The notes beneath the pieces were generated by a model. That model was not told where the DNA came from. It did no database searches and was given only the letters and a program-made list of their open reading frames with translations. Shown here piece by piece: positions 6,247-6,364 of a stretch of 6,364 bases of DNA (the stretch's first letter is position 1; each line of letters begins with the position of its first letter). The DNA is from an uncultured Cellvibrio sp. (lineage in GTDB: Bacteria > Pseudomonadota > Gammaproteobacteria > Pseudomonadales > Cellvibrionaceae). Made by a program: the position numbers and the translations under genes. Location of the stretch: positions 1 through 6,364 of the forward strand of contig CAMLRI010000136.1 of NCBI GenBank assembly GCA_946482385.1, in the 5' to 3' direction.

Positions 6247-6278
6247 CCCCGCTGGTGGTTGGCGCCAGCGGGTTTTTT
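6247..6278. terminator. Bidirectional intrinsic terminator
   Basis: CCCGCTGG (6248-6255) and CCAGCGGG (6265-6272) form a perfect 8-bp GC-rich stem with a 9-base loop, followed by six T (6273-6278). On the other strand the stem is followed by five T (A-tract 6242-6246) and more after one base. It lies between the convergent calcium-loop gene (stop at 6225) and the argF-like gene (stop at 6297), and can end transcription from both sides. Confidence 0.93.
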
Positions 6279-6296
6279 GTGGGCAATAACCCGCGA

Positions 6297-6364
6297 TCAA
6301 GAGTGGTTAAACAAAAATTCCATAAGCGCGTTTTGTGCGTGCATGCGGTTTTCCGCTTCTTCCC
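6297..6364 (-). CDS. argF: Ornithine carbamoyltransferase, C-terminal end (partial)
   Basis: Only the last 21 codons and the stop (6299-6297) are present; the rest lies beyond the right edge. The translated end, EEAENRMHAQNALMEFLFNHS, contains AENRMHAQ-ALMEFL, characteristic of the C-terminus of anabolic ornithine carbamoyltransferase, which makes citrulline from ornithine and carbamoyl phosphate in arginine biosynthesis. With so short a fragment the call rests on this tail alone; the related catabolic enzyme (ArcB) is the main alternative. It converges on the calcium-loop gene and shares its terminator. Confidence 0.7.
   Translation of the reverse strand, partial: EEAENRMHAQNALMEFLFNHS

Overview
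The window looks like chromosomal DNA of a plant-polysaccharide-degrading gammaproteobacterium, most probably Cellvibrio or a close relative (Cellvibrionaceae). The main clue is the partial gene at the left edge. It encodes an exported protein with a cellulose-binding CBM2-type module, a long poly-serine linker and a CBM10 module, an architecture typical of Cellvibrio cellulases and xylanases. The other genes have clear gammaproteobacterial relatives. The genus is an inference from module style, not a database result.

Layout: (1) 1-712, minus strand: 5' part of the CBM2/linker/CBM10 gene, whose catalytic part lies outside the window. (2) 713-975: divergent regulatory region with a candidate CRP/Vfr-type site and a strong candidate LexA (SOS) operator overlapping a -10 element. 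(3) 976-3411, plus: polB, DNA polymerase II, with all exonuclease and polymerase motifs and a C-terminal sliding-clamp motif. (4) 3475-3876, plus: small SMI1/KNR4 (SUKH) protein with its own candidate sigma70 promoter. (5) 4029-4970, plus: exported GH23-type lytic transglycosylase with an Ala/Glu-rich stalk and a CxxC pair; an 8-bp inverted repeat precedes it. (6) 5170-6225, plus: protein of unknown function with EF-hand-like calcium loops and a strong Shine-Dalgarno. (7) 6247-6278: bidirectional intrinsic terminator. (8) 6297-6364, minus: last codons of a gene that looks like ornithine carbamoyltransferase (argF), convergent with (6).

The genes do not form one obvious pathway. polB is a DNA-damage gene, the left gene serves extracellular cellulose or xylan degradation, the transglycosylase acts on peptidoglycan, and argF is arginine biosynthesis. 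The four plus-strand genes are separated by 63 to about 200 bp, and at least one has its own promoter candidate, so a single operon is not required. I see no CRISPR array, tRNA, rRNA, insertion sequence or convincing new multi-gene system. The best leads are the SOS operator at polB, the possible CRP-type site shared with the carbohydrate-active gene, the variant CBM2 surface and disulfide pattern, and the orphan calcium-loop protein that lacks a signal peptide.
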